Shown here one piece after another: positions 28,278-36,593 of a DNA stretch of 64,000 nt; position 1 is the stretch's first letter, and every line of letters starts with the position of its first letter. The stretch spans positions 558,001 through 622,000 of the forward strand of contig NZ_BAABAE010000003.1 in assembly GCF_039537265.1 (NCBI RefSeq). Direction: 5' to 3'. The notes beneath the pieces are model-generated. The model saw only the letters and a program-made list of their open reading frames with translations, made no database searches and was not told where the DNA came from. Origin of the DNA: Terrimesophilobacter bigeumensis (GTDB lineage Bacteria > Actinomycetota > Actinomycetes > Actinomycetales > Microbacteriaceae). Position numbers and translations under genes: made by a program.

Positions 28278-29324
28278 TCAGCTCCCCGCCTCTCTCGCCC
28301 CACGCAGCCGCACGAACCTCAGCTGCCCATCCTCCTTGAGCTCGATGACGTTGCCGCGCGACCTGAGGAAGTCGGTGAACGTCTTGTAGCCGAGCAGCTT
28401 CTCCTGGAAGGTGGGGTCCATCCGGAGCATCTGCGTCTTCACGCCCGAACTCGCCACCCAATCCACGTCGTCCTTCGACTGGCCGAGCTCGAGGGCACGC
28501 CGGAGGAGACTCGTCGCCGCCCTCTGGTCGGCCGGTTTCGCCGTGCCGGCTCCGGATGCGGCGGGTGTGGCCGCCGTCCCCGCTTTCCTGGCCGGCTGCC
28601 TGCCCTTGCCGGCCGTCGTCGTCGCGCTCGCGGACGCGACCCCAGCGGCCGTCTCTGCAGCATCCGTAGGGGCAGCATCCGTTCGGGCAGCATCCGTTCC
28701 GGCAACATCCGTTCGGGCTGCCTCCGCCTCGGCTCCCTCAGCCTCCGAAACGTCGAGCCCCGGCAGCCCGTCATAGTCCTTGTACTCATTGCAGGCCGCG
28801 TTGAGCGCCTTGCTCGTCCCGCCGGCAACCCCGATCCCGACGACGTAGCGCCCGAGACGGCGGCAGCGCTGCGCAAGGGCGATGAAGTCGGAGTCGCCGG
28901 AGACGATGACGACGTGGGTAAGTTCCGGCAGGCGGAAGAGGTCCTCGACGACGTCGACCGACATCCGGATGTCCGCGCCGTTCTTCATCGACTGCACGGT
29001 CGGGAACATCTGCACGAGTTCGACGGCGCGCCCCACGAGCTGGTCCCGATAGTTCGCGTTGACCGGAACCGACCAGTCGGCGTAGGCGCGGCTGATGGCG
29101 ACCGTGCCGAACGATGAGGCGTAGTCGAGCACCGCTCCGAGGTCGACGCGGGCCTGTTCGACGCGGGCGCCTTCCTCGGACTTCCGCCCCGCGGCGGTCA
29201 CGACGTACTCGCGCGCGCCGTCGCGCTTGAAGTGGCCGCGACCGTGCACCTGGTCGTAGCGTGAGATCACGATGTTGTCGAAGTCGATGTAGACGGCGAC
29301 GCGCCCCTCGGTCGGTTCTGGCAT
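28278..29324 (-). CDS. NYN-domain RNase with C-terminal OST-HTH/LOTUS domain
   Basis: 348 residues. The N-terminal NYN (PIN-like) domain shows the acidic site YIDFDNI, GADIRMSVDVVEDL and VSGDSDFIALAQRCRRLGR, as in LabA/MARF1-type nucleases acting on RNA. A low-complexity linker (about 195-265) includes five-residue repeats [RPG]TDAA. The end (TSLLRRALELGQ ... FQEKLLGYKTFTDFLRSRGNVIEL) is an OST-HTH domain, thought to bind RNA. GGAG lies 8 bases before the ATG. Divergent from a GNAT gene. Confidence 0.9.
   Translation of the reverse strand: MPEPTEGRVAVYIDFDNIVISRYDQVHGRGHFKRDGAREYVVTAAGRKSEEGARVEQARVDLGAVLDYASSFGTVAISRAYADWSVPVNANYRDQLVGRAVELVQMFPTVQSMKNGADIRMSVDVVEDLFRLPELTHVVIVSGDSDFIALAQRCRRLGRYVVGIGVAGGTSKALNAACNEYKDYDGLPGLDVSEAEGAEAEAARTDVAGTDAARTDAAPTDAAETAAGVASASATTTAGKGRQPARKAGTAATPAASGAGTAKPADQRAATSLLRRALELGQSKDDVDWVASSGVKTQMLRMDPTFQEKLLGYKTFTDFLRSRGNVIELKEDGQLRFVRLRGAREAGS
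28657..28731 (-). repeat. 15-bp tandem repeats in the NYN protein linker
   Basis: GCAGCATCC-like units recur at 28657, 28672, 28687, 28702 and 28717 (plus-strand view), a strict 15-bp period that keeps frame and encodes the Thr-Asp-Ala linker. Confidence 0.8.
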
Positions 29325-29394
29325 GGTTTCGTCTCCGATGGTCGTTATCGCCAGTCTGGTCGGTTGCCCACTTCACGGCAACGTCAGCGACTGC

Positions 29395-29400
29395 GAGACT
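29395..29400 (+). promoter_or_regulatory. GAGACT hexamer before the GNAT gene
   Basis: GAGACT ends 6 nt before the ATG at 29407. The same hexamer at the same distance precedes the VOC gene at 17201 and another GNAT gene at 42459. Confidence 0.45.
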
Positions 29401-29406
29401 GTGGTG

Positions 29407-29880
29407 ATGGAACTCCGCCGCGCAACCACCGATGACTGGGCCGCAAGCCGCGACATCAGGCTCCGAGCACTGTCGCAGGACCCGAACGCGTTCTGTTCGT
29501 CGCTCGAGAGCGAGTCCGGCTTCGACGAGCAGCGGTGGCGGAACCGATTGGGGCACGGCATCACTGTTCTCGCCTGGGAGGGCTCGGACCCGGTGGGTAC
29601 CGTGACCGGAAAGCCGGATCCGCACGAGGAGGGTGGCCGCGAGATCGTGGCGATGTGGGTCGCCCCCGCGCATCGCGGCACCGGCCTCGCGGACTCGCTC
29701 ATCGCATCCGTCGTCGACTGGGCCGCGACCGAGGGCGCGCACGAGGTTGCGCTGTGGGTGGCGGAAGACAACTCCCGGGCCAGGTCGCTTTACGAGCGCG
29801 TCGGTTTCGCGGCGACCGGTGAGACGGATGCGATGCGTCCCGGGGTGGATCAGCTCCGGATGCGGCTGTCGTTGCGCTAG
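29407..29880 (+). CDS. GNAT-family N-acetyltransferase
   Basis: 157 residues, one GNAT domain. The acetyl-CoA site is in MWVAPAHRGTGLADSLIASVVDWA, and the C-terminal SRARSLYERVGFAATGE is typical. Substrate unknown. The ATG at 29407 begins the conserved domain (MELRRATTDDW). Its TAG stop is part of the -10 hexamer of the next gene, 9 bases away. Confidence 0.9.
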   Translation: MELRRATTDDWAASRDIRLRALSQDPNAFCSSLESESGFDEQRWRNRLGHGITVLAWEGSDPVGTVTGKPDPHEEGGREIVAMWVAPAHRGTGLADSLIASVVDWAATEGAHEVALWVAEDNSRARSLYERVGFAATGETDAMRPGVDQLRMRLSLR

Positions 29881-29883
29881 CGT
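29878..29883 (+). promoter_or_regulatory. -10 hexamer TAGCGT overlapping a stop codon
   Basis: TAGCGT begins with the GNAT stop codon and ends 6 nt before the ATG at 29890. Confidence 0.55.
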
Positions 29884-29889
29884 CGAGCC

Positions 29890-30969
29890 ATGCCCACCGC
29901 GCCGAGCACGGCACCCGACACCCCGTACCTCACCGTCGACCTCGACATCCTCGAACGGAACCTGCAGCGCGGGGCGGAGGACGCCCGCGAGCGCGGTCTC
30001 GTGCTGCGTCCGCACGCGAAGACGCACAAGGTTCCCGAACTCGGCCGCCTTCAGCTGGAGCACGGCGCCGTCGGCCTGACCCTCGCGACCGTGAGCGAGG
30101 CCGAGATCTTCGCGGATGCCGGCTTCGACGACATCTTCATCGCCTACCCGGTGTGGCCGTCCGAATCGCGGGCGGCCCGCATGCGCGGGCTCGCCGAACG
30201 CATCGCACTGCGTGTCGGCGTCGACTCGGTCGAGAGCGCGCAGGCGCTCGGCGCAGCTCTCCAGGGAGCCCCGGTCGAGGTGCTCGTCGAGGTCGACAGC
30301 GGCCACCATCGCAGCGGAGTGCAACCCGCGGATGCCGGGGCCGTGGCTGTGGCTGCGGCCCGCGCCGGCCTGCATGTCGTCGGCGTCTTCACCTTCCCCG
30401 GCCACAGTTACACGCCGGGCGGGGGAGAGCGGGCGGCCCGCGACGAGGCCTCTGCGATTTCCGAAGCCGCTGAGGCACTGATCAGTCACCGCATCGATCC
30501 CACCGTTCGCAGCGGCGGGTCGACCCCGAGCCGAGCCGGCTCCGACTCCACGGTGCTCACCGAGTTGCGGCCGGGCGTCTATGTCTTCAACGACGCACAA
30601 CAGGTCGAGCTCGGCACCTGCAGTTTCGACGAGGTCTCGCTCACGGTGCAGGCCACGGTCGTGAGCCGCGTCGGGCACGACGTGATCGTCGACGCCGGCA
30701 GCAAGGCGCTCGGTGCCGACCGCGCGGCCTGGGCGACCGGCTTCGGCCGCCTTCCCGAGCTCCCGGATGCGCGCATCCTCGCCCTCTCGGAGCACCACGC
30801 GACCGTTCGCCTGCCCGAGGTCGAGACCGTTCCGGAGCTGGGCACCATGATGCGGATCGTCCCGAACCACGTCTGTAGCACCGTCAACCTGGCCGACGAG
30901 TTCTTCGTGGTCCGGGGCGGTGCCATCGTCGACACCTGGGAGGTCGCCGCGCGCGGCGCCAACAGTTGA
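29890..30969 (+). CDS. D-threonine aldolase / D-serine dehydratase-type PLP enzyme
   Basis: 359 residues, fold type III (alanine-racemase barrel). The PLP-binding Lys is in LRPHAKTHKVPEL. The C-terminal metal site PNHVCSTVNL supplies His and Cys as in zinc-dependent D-serine dehydratase (DSD1) and D-threonine aldolase. It likely degrades D-amino acids or beta-hydroxy-D-amino acids in the cytosol. Whether it is aldolase or dehydratase cannot be told. Confidence 0.9.
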   Translation: MPTAPSTAPDTPYLTVDLDILERNLQRGAEDARERGLVLRPHAKTHKVPELGRLQLEHGAVGLTLATVSEAEIFADAGFDDIFIAYPVWPSESRAARMRGLAERIALRVGVDSVESAQALGAALQGAPVEVLVEVDSGHHRSGVQPADAGAVAVAAARAGLHVVGVFTFPGHSYTPGGGERAARDEASAISEAAEALISHRIDPTVRSGGSTPSRAGSDSTVLTELRPGVYVFNDAQQVELGTCSFDEVSLTVQATVVSRVGHDVIVDAGSKALGADRAAWATGFGRLPELPDARILALSEHHATVRLPEVETVPELGTMMRIVPNHVCSTVNLADEFFVVRGGAIVDTWEVAARGANS

Positions 30970-31003
30970 CGGTCTGCGAACCGGTCGCCGGAGTTCCGAA
31001 TAC

Positions 31004-31030
31004 GTCGCCGGTGTCGCCGGTGTCGCCGGC
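31004..31030. repeat. Three tandem copies of GTCGCCGGT
   Basis: 9-bp units at 31004, 31013 and 31022 (last base changed) fill the gap between two convergent genes. Confidence 0.7.
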
Positions 31031-31032
31031 GT

Positions 31033-32421
31033 TCAGGCGTCCTCGGCCGCGATGACGCGCTCGATCGCGGCGAGGGACTGCGCGACATCGTCGTCATCCG
31101 TCGACCAGTTGCTCACCGAGATGCGCAGGATGTCGCGCCCCGCCCAGTGGGAACCGGACATCCAGGTCGTGCCATCGGCGAGGAGTCGTGCGGTGATGCT
31201 CCGGGTCCGCTCATCGGAGCCGAAGCTCACGCACACCTGGGTGAACACCACCTCGTTGAGGACTTCGACTCCAGGCATTCTCGCAAGCGCCTCGGCGAAG
31301 GTCTGGGCGTGGGCGACGAGACGGTCGACGAGGGCGATCACGCCGGACCGGCCGAGCGACCGCAGCGCGGCCCACACCGGGACGCCGCGGGCGCGACGGG
31401 AGAACTCGGGGACCTTCTCGAACGGGTCGCCCGATCCATGGTCGTCATTCAGGAGATAGCTCGTGTGGACGCCGAACACCGAGCGCACGACCTCGGGCCG
31501 TGAGACGATCGCGACGCCGCAGTCATAGGGAACGTTGAGCGTCTTGTGCGCATCCGTTGCCCACGAGTCGCAGGTCTCGAGCCCGGCGAGCTGGTGACGA
31601 TGCGTCGGGCTCACCGCTGCCCACAGCCCGAACGCGCCGTCGACGTGAACCCAGGCACCGTGCGCGTGTGCGATCGCCGCAGCCTCGGCCAGGGGGTCGG
31701 AGGCGCCCGAGTGCAGGTTGCCCGCCTGCAGGCAGACGATGGCGGGGCCGGTCACGGCGGACATCGCCTCGGCCAGCGCACTCGGGACCAGCCGGCCCTG
31801 AGCGTCGGCTTCGACCGCGACCGGCTTGCCGAGGCCCAGATATTTGAGCGCGAGGTCGACGGATGCGTGGCGATCCGCGCCGGCGAAGACGGTCACCCGC
31901 GGTGCGCCGGTCAGCCCCTCGGTCACGAGGTCCCAACCGGCCTCCGTGAGCACATGGTGCCGTGCCGCGGCCAGCCCGACGAAATTCGAACCGGTCGCAC
32001 CTGTCGTGAATCCGACATCCGAACCCGCTGGCAGGCCCAGGAGGTCGAGGAGCCAGGCCCCGGCGATCTGCTCCGCTGCCGCGGTCGCCGGAGTCGCACC
32101 GCGCATCGCCGCGTTCTGATCCCACGCGCTCACGAGCCAGTCCGCCGCGAGCGAGGCCGGAAGGGTCCCCCCGATGACCCAGCCGAAGAATCGGCCCGCC
32201 GGCATGGCCATGAGTCCGGGCTCGGCGAGTCTCGCGAGTTCGTCGACGACGGTGAGCGCCTCGATCGACTGGTCCTGCAGGGGCACCGAGAATCTGGCGA
32301 AGAGCTCGTCAGCGCTGAGCGCGGGTCCGACCGGCCGGGTCGGGACGGACTGGAGCCAGCCCGTGGCATGCGCGTGCGCGCTGTCGAGCGCGTCACGATA
32401 TTCCTCAGGTCGAGCGGACAT
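31033..32421 (-). CDS. PLP-dependent decarboxylase (aromatic amino acid / glutamate type)
   Basis: 462 residues, group II decarboxylase fold. The PLP Lys is in DSWATDAHKTLNVPYDCG, and the earlier WVHVDGAFGLWA gives the Asp that pairs with the pyridine nitrogen. GFTTGATGSNFVGLAAARHHVL is also typical. Substrate is probably an aromatic or related L-amino acid, unproven. ATG 32421 is preceded by TACACT at 6 nt; a GTG two codons upstream would directly follow the hexamer. Confidence 0.9.
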   Translation of the reverse strand: MSARPEEYRDALDSAHAHATGWLQSVPTRPVGPALSADELFARFSVPLQDQSIEALTVVDELARLAEPGLMAMPAGRFFGWVIGGTLPASLAADWLVSAWDQNAAMRGATPATAAAEQIAGAWLLDLLGLPAGSDVGFTTGATGSNFVGLAAARHHVLTEAGWDLVTEGLTGAPRVTVFAGADRHASVDLALKYLGLGKPVAVEADAQGRLVPSALAEAMSAVTGPAIVCLQAGNLHSGASDPLAEAAAIAHAHGAWVHVDGAFGLWAAVSPTHRHQLAGLETCDSWATDAHKTLNVPYDCGVAIVSRPEVVRSVFGVHTSYLLNDDHGSGDPFEKVPEFSRRARGVPVWAALRSLGRSGVIALVDRLVAHAQTFAEALARMPGVEVLNEVVFTQVCVSFGSDERTRSITARLLADGTTWMSGSHWAGRDILRISVSNWSTDDDDVAQSLAAIERVIAAEDA

Positions 32422-32427
32422 CGTCAC

Positions 32428-32433
32428 AGTGTA
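32428..32433 (-). promoter_or_regulatory. -10 hexamer TACACT of the decarboxylase gene
   Basis: On the minus strand TACACT ends 6 nt before the ATG at 32421. Confidence 0.55.
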
Positions 32434-32589
32434 GGGGTGGTCCGCTCGCCGCGATAGGGCCGCGCCGCGGCGGAGAGGAGGGTGGCTTCCTGGGTGTGAA
32501 CTTGCGCAGAGTCCGGCTCTGCGCTTGAAACTCGGGTGGTGGAGGAGAAGGGTGGGACATTCATGAACACCGGACGGAAAGGAACTGCC

Positions 32590-32871
32590 ATGCTCACCCT
32601 GACAGAGAACGCCAGTACGCTCATCAAGAACCTGGCCGACCAGACCACCGTTGCAGATGCTGCGGGGTTGCGCATCAGCGCGGAGGCCGACAGTGCGAAC
32701 TTGAGCGTCGATCTAACCCCGGAACCGGAGCCGACCGACCAGGTCATCGAGAGCGCCGGCGCCCGGGTCTTCCTCGAGGAGAACGCGGCGCTCGCACTCG
32801 ACGACAAGGTTCTCGATGCGCAGCTGGACGAGGCCGGCGCGGTCCGCTTCGCGATCGGCCAGGCAGGGTAG
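32590..32871 (+). CDS. HesB/IscA-like protein lacking cysteines
   Basis: 93 residues with the HesB-like fold pattern (MLTLTENASTLIKNLADQ ... AGLRISAE ... VFLEENAALALDDKVLDAQ). All three Fe-S ligand Cys of IscA are absent; there is no Cys in the protein at all. So it cannot bind a cluster in the usual way. Such Cys-free members are annotated as Fe-S cluster proteins in actinobacteria, but their role is not known. GGAAAGGA precedes the ATG. Confidence 0.82.
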   Translation: MLTLTENASTLIKNLADQTTVADAAGLRISAEADSANLSVDLTPEPEPTDQVIESAGARVFLEENAALALDDKVLDAQLDEAGAVRFAIGQAG

Positions 32872-32917
32872 TCCTGAGCTTCCCGCCCGGTGCGACGACC
32901 CGGCGGCGGAGGAGCCC

Positions 32918-33190
32918 CTAAACCGTCGCGAATCGCCGGGCAGATCGTGCTTTCGCCTTCTCTGCCTCGATGGCCCGGTCCTTCGGCGGAGTGGTGGCGA
33001 TGAGATCGTCGAGCAGGTGCTGCGTCACGTGCGCGGTCTCGTGGACGGCCCGATCGAATGCGGCCTCGTTGGCTTTCGACGGTTTCGTCGTCCCGCTGAT
33101 CTTGCGCACGTACTGCAGTGCTGCGGCGCGAACCTCATCGTCGTTCGCGGCCGGCTCGAAATTGTGGAGGGTGTGGATGTTGCGGCACAT
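32918..33190 (-). CDS. DUF2277 family protein
   Basis: 90 residues; begins MCRNIHTLHNFEPAANDDEVRAAALQYVRKISG, the hallmark of DUF2277, a small helical family of unknown function widespread in actinobacteria. The start lies 6 nt after TAGCCT on the minus strand. Divergent from the NAD(P)-binding protein gene. Confidence 0.92.
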   Translation of the reverse strand: MCRNIHTLHNFEPAANDDEVRAAALQYVRKISGTTKPSKANEAAFDRAVHETAHVTQHLLDDLIATTPPKDRAIEAEKAKARSARRFATV

Positions 33191-33196
33191 GCTGAG

Positions 33197-33202
33197 AGGC
33201 TA
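33197..33202 (-). promoter_or_regulatory. -10 hexamer TAGCCT of the DUF2277 gene
   Basis: Minus-strand TAGCCT ends 6 nt before the ATG at 33190. Confidence 0.55.
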
Positions 33203-33234
33203 GTCGCGGCCGCCGGCGGGTGCACAATGGAGAG

Positions 33235-33987
33235 GTGAGCACGATTCTCGTTACCGGGGCGACCGGGACACTGGGCACCCCCACGGTGGCCCGGTTGCGG
33301 GAAGCCGGCCATGACGTTCGAGCCCTCAGTCGCACGAGCGGGCCGGGTCTCACGACCGGCGATCTCCTGACCGGCGACGGCATCCCGGCCGCTATCGCCG
33401 GGGTCGACGCCGTCATGCACCTGGCGACCGGGGTGCAGGATGTCGCCCAGGGGAAGGCCGCCATCGGCGCAGCCCGGGCCGCCGCCGTCGAGCACTTCAT
33501 CCTCATCTCGATCGTCGGGATCGAGGACATCCCGCTGGGCTACTACCGGGGCAAGGTGGAGATAGAGAAAACGCTCGTCGCCTCGGGGATCCCGCACACC
33601 ATCCTGCGGGCCACCCAGTTCCACCAGTTCGTCAACGCGATCTTCGCCGGGACGAAGTATTCACCGGTCATCCTGGTGCCCCGGTTCTCGTTCCAGCCCA
33701 TCTCGACCGACGAGGTCGCAGTGCGCCTCGTCGAGCTTGCCGGTGCGGATGCCTCCGGTCGCGTCGCCGACATCGGGGGTCCTGAGCAGCGCACCGCCCG
33801 CGACCTCGCCGAGGCGTGGAAGAGGGCGACCGGGTCGCGGCGCGCGATCTGGAACATCCGGATGCCGGGCAAGACTGCCGCCGGGTACGCCGCCGGTCAC
33901 AACCTCGTGCCGGGAACCCCTTACGGCGTGGTGACCTTCGATGACTATCTCGCGGCGAAGTATCAACGCGGAACTGGAGAAAAATAG
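33235..33987 (+). CDS. NmrA/SDR-type NAD(P)-binding protein
   Basis: 250 residues. The Rossmann motif VTGATGTLGTPTVARLREAG is at the N-terminus; the protein is of the atypical short-chain dehydrogenase (NmrA-like) kind with FILISIVGIEDIPLGYYRGKVEIEKTL. It may be a redox-sensing or quinone reductase-like protein; substrate unknown. The start is the GTG at 33235, 6 nt after CACAAT. Confidence 0.88.
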   Translation: MSTILVTGATGTLGTPTVARLREAGHDVRALSRTSGPGLTTGDLLTGDGIPAAIAGVDAVMHLATGVQDVAQGKAAIGAARAAAVEHFILISIVGIEDIPLGYYRGKVEIEKTLVASGIPHTILRATQFHQFVNAIFAGTKYSPVILVPRFSFQPISTDEVAVRLVELAGADASGRVADIGGPEQRTARDLAEAWKRATGSRRAIWNIRMPGKTAAGYAAGHNLVPGTPYGVVTFDDYLAAKYQRGTGEK

Positions 33988-34056
33988 CGTAAGCGCCCGG
34001 AAAGCGATAGGTCGGCCAACTGTCCCTGTCGACACGCCCAGCTGTTCACCGCATCG

Positions 34057-34476
34057 CTACGCCGGCCACACCCCGATGATGATGGCCATGATGACGACTG
34101 TCACGAGCTCATGCGCGATGTTGAGCACGGTGAGCCCGCTCGGCCGGTTGTCGAAGGCGTCATGGGTGATGAACCGCGCGGCGGTGAATCCCGCCCACAG
34201 CACGATGGCGGTCACGATGGTCGCCCAGAGGAACCCTCCTCCGTAGAAGTCCCAGGCGAGGTAAGCGGCACCGGCGAGTACCCACGCGGTCACGAAGCTC
34301 ACGAGCAGGGTCGTGATGATCGGACCCGTGGCGTCGCTCATCTTGCCGGTGGGTGTCACGCCGGCCTTCTTCATCCAGTAGTTGCCGAACACCTTCGGCG
34401 TGTACCAGATGGCGCCGACCACCATGCTCGAGAGCGTGGCGACGATGACGGCCCAATAGTTGATCTCGGGGAGCAT
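34057..34476 (-). CDS. DUF1761 membrane protein
   Basis: 139 residues with four predicted spans. The DUF1761 signature is clear at the start: NYWAVIVATLSSMVVGAIWYTPKVFGNYWMKKAG. Function unknown. A strong ribosome-binding site GGAAAGGA precedes the ATG. Confidence 0.9.
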   Translation of the reverse strand: MLPEINYWAVIVATLSSMVVGAIWYTPKVFGNYWMKKAGVTPTGKMSDATGPIITTLLVSFVTAWVLAGAAYLAWDFYGGGFLWATIVTAIVLWAGFTAARFITHDAFDNRPSGLTVLNIAHELVTVVIMAIIIGVWPA

Positions 34477-34541
34477 GATGGTCCTTTCCGAAGGCGACGT
34501 TGCCGTGATGCTCGAATCCTAGACCCGTAGGGCGATCCCCG

Positions 34542-36062
34542 TCAGTGCCGGTCGGCGCTCGCCTCCGGCTCAGTGTCCGCCGGTACTCCGGCGACTGTGT
34601 CGGCAGGGCGGCGGATGAAGGCGGCGAGCGGGATCGCGAACAACGAGATGATCGCCCCGGCGAGGAAAGCCAGTTGGATGCCGCCCGCCGTCGCCGTGAC
34701 CTCTGTCGCGCCGCGAGCGGTGAGCGTCGCAGCCTGTGCGGTCATGATCGTCACGAAGAGCGCCGTTCCGGCGGCACCGGCGACCTGCTGCACCGTGCCG
34801 ACGATCGCGCTCCCGTGAGAGTACAGATCGGGCGTGAGAGCGCCGAGCCCCGATGTGAAGAGCGGTGTGAACATGAGCGCGAGGGCCAGGGAGAGGACTA
34901 TGTGGGCGGCGAGCACCCACCAGAAGGGCGTGTTCTCGGTGAACATCGCCATTCCCCAGAAGACCACACTCACCAGGGTCGAGCCGGTGACCACGAGCGC
35001 GGTGGGTCCGATCCGGTCGTAGATCCGCCCCACGATGGGCGCGAGCAACCCCATGAGCAGGCCGCCGGGCAGCAGAAGCAGCCCGGTGCCGAGGGTATCG
35101 AGGCCGAGCACGTTCTGCAGGTAGATCGGTAGCAGGATGATGGTGCCGAAGAGTGCGAGCATGCTGACGAGGATCATCGTGATGGCGAAGGTGAACTGCC
35201 CGGATCGGAACGTCCTCAGGTCGAGCAGGGCGTCATCCCGCCGCTGAAGCTGCAGCTGGCGCAGGATGAAGATCGCGAGGGCGATGACTCCGACGCCGAG
35301 CGGCAGCCAACCGTTGAGCGGGTTGTCTCCTGAGGCCACGGCCCCGAGGTTGCTCAGGCCGTAGACGATGCCGCCGAACCCGAACGCCGACACGATGACC
35401 GAGAAGACGTCGAAGTGGGTCGGCTTCGGCGTCGTCACGTTCCGGATGCGCGCGAACCCGAGTGCGAGCGCTGCAATGGCGATCGGCAGGACGAGGATGA
35501 ACATCCACCGCCAGTCGAGAACGCTCAGGATGAGCCCGGAGATCGTGGGCCCGAGTGCCGGGGCGACGGAGATGACGATCGAGATGTTCCCCATCGTGCG
35601 CCCGCGCGCGGCCGGCGGGACCAGCGTCATGACGGTCGTGAAGAGCAGCGGCATCATGATGGCCGTGCCGCTCGCCTGCACGACGCGGGCGAGGAGGAGC
35701 ACCGCGAAGCCCGGGGCGATCGCCGCGATGAGGGTGCCGAAGGTGAAGAGCGTCATCGCTGCGATGAAGACCGGTCGAGTGTTGAACCGCTGGATGAGCC
35801 ATCCGGTGATGGGGATGACGACGGCCATCGTGAGCATGAAAGCCGTGCTGAGCCACTGCGCCGCGTTGGCGTCGACCCGAAGCTCGCGCATGAGCACGGG
35901 GAGGGCGACGCCCATGAGCGTCTCATTGAGGATGACGACGAACGCCGACACGAGCATGAGCCCGATGACAAGGCGGTTGCGCGCGCTGGTCGTCGCGGAT
36001 TCGGCCGCTGCGGAATCGGTCGCCGGAACCCCGTCGAGGGTTGGAATTGCAGGCTCGGTCAT
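34542..36062 (-). CDS. MFS multidrug transporter, DHA2 (EmrB/QacA) type
   Basis: 506 residues with 14 predicted spans. Motif C of drug exporters is seen in SVAPALGPTISGLIL, and ALPVLMRELRVDANAAQWLSTAFMLTMAVVIPITGWL is typical of the family. Exports drugs or metabolites by proton antiport. It is divergent from an ArsR-SRPBCC pair whose operator lies in the shared 186-bp gap, so co-control is possible. Confidence 0.93.
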   Translation of the reverse strand: MTEPAIPTLDGVPATDSAAAESATTSARNRLVIGLMLVSAFVVILNETLMGVALPVLMRELRVDANAAQWLSTAFMLTMAVVIPITGWLIQRFNTRPVFIAAMTLFTFGTLIAAIAPGFAVLLLARVVQASGTAIMMPLLFTTVMTLVPPAARGRTMGNISIVISVAPALGPTISGLILSVLDWRWMFILVLPIAIAALALGFARIRNVTTPKPTHFDVFSVIVSAFGFGGIVYGLSNLGAVASGDNPLNGWLPLGVGVIALAIFILRQLQLQRRDDALLDLRTFRSGQFTFAITMILVSMLALFGTIILLPIYLQNVLGLDTLGTGLLLLPGGLLMGLLAPIVGRIYDRIGPTALVVTGSTLVSVVFWGMAMFTENTPFWWVLAAHIVLSLALALMFTPLFTSGLGALTPDLYSHGSAIVGTVQQVAGAAGTALFVTIMTAQAATLTARGATEVTATAGGIQLAFLAGAIISLFAIPLAAFIRRPADTVAGVPADTEPEASADRH

Positions 36063-36176
36063 GGAGACCTTCAGGTCAGGGGGATGGGATGCGTTCTGTA
36101 TGAAGCGCAGGATGAGTCTCGGTTATTCCACCGACATTGATTCGCGCCCGGTCCAATGTAGACGACTTTCGGGGGA

Positions 36177-36205
36177 TTGACACCGGCGATAGCCCGGCGT
36201 AAAGT
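36177..36205 (+). promoter_or_regulatory. Promoter TTGACA-17-TAAAGT of the ArsR operon
   Basis: -35 TTGACA at 36177-36182 and -10 TAAAGT at 36200-36205 with a 17-bp spacer, the best classical promoter in the window. Expected transcription start is near 36212. Confidence 0.75.
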
Positions 36206-36211
36206 CAAATA

Positions 36212-36229
36212 ATCAACTAAACAGTTGAT
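36212..36229. promoter_or_regulatory. ArsR-type operator
   Basis: ATCAACT-AAAC-AGTTGAT, a perfect 7-bp inverted repeat located at the expected transcription start, where a bound repressor would block RNA polymerase. The regulator gene starts 20 bases downstream. Confidence 0.75.
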
Positions 36230-36248
36230 AAAGCTATAGGTTGATCAT

Positions 36249-36593
36249 ATGTCGAACAACGAGGCGGATGCCGCACTCGACCGGGCTTTCATGGCGCTGG
36301 CCGACCCGGTGCGCAGGGCCATCGTCGCGCGCCTGTCACGGGGGCCGGCGACGGTCAACGACCTCGCCGCGCCCTTCGAGATCACCAAACAGGCCGTGTC
36401 GAAGCACATCCAGGTGCTCGAGGGCGCCGGGCTCATCACCCGCACGCGGGACGGCCAGCGCCGCCCCTGTCACCTCGACCCGGCCGCACTCGAAGCACTC
36501 ACCGGCTGGATCGACACTTATCGCCTCATGGCCGAGCGGCAGTACCGCCGACTCGACACAGTGTTGAAAACCATCAAGGAGAAGAAGAAATGA
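36249..36593 (+). CDS. ArsR-family repressor (SRPBCC-associated)
   Basis: 114 residues. Winged helix with recognition segment VNDLAAPFEITKQAVSKHIQVLEGAGLITRTRDGQRRP. No metal-binding Cys, as in the SdpR-like subgroup that is coupled to SRPBCC proteins. The end overlaps the next gene by 4 bases (ATGA). Probably represses its own operon at the adjoining inverted repeat. Confidence 0.92.
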   Translation: MSNNEADAALDRAFMALADPVRRAIVARLSRGPATVNDLAAPFEITKQAVSKHIQVLEGAGLITRTRDGQRRPCHLDPAALEALTGWIDTYRLMAERQYRRLDTVLKTIKEKKK

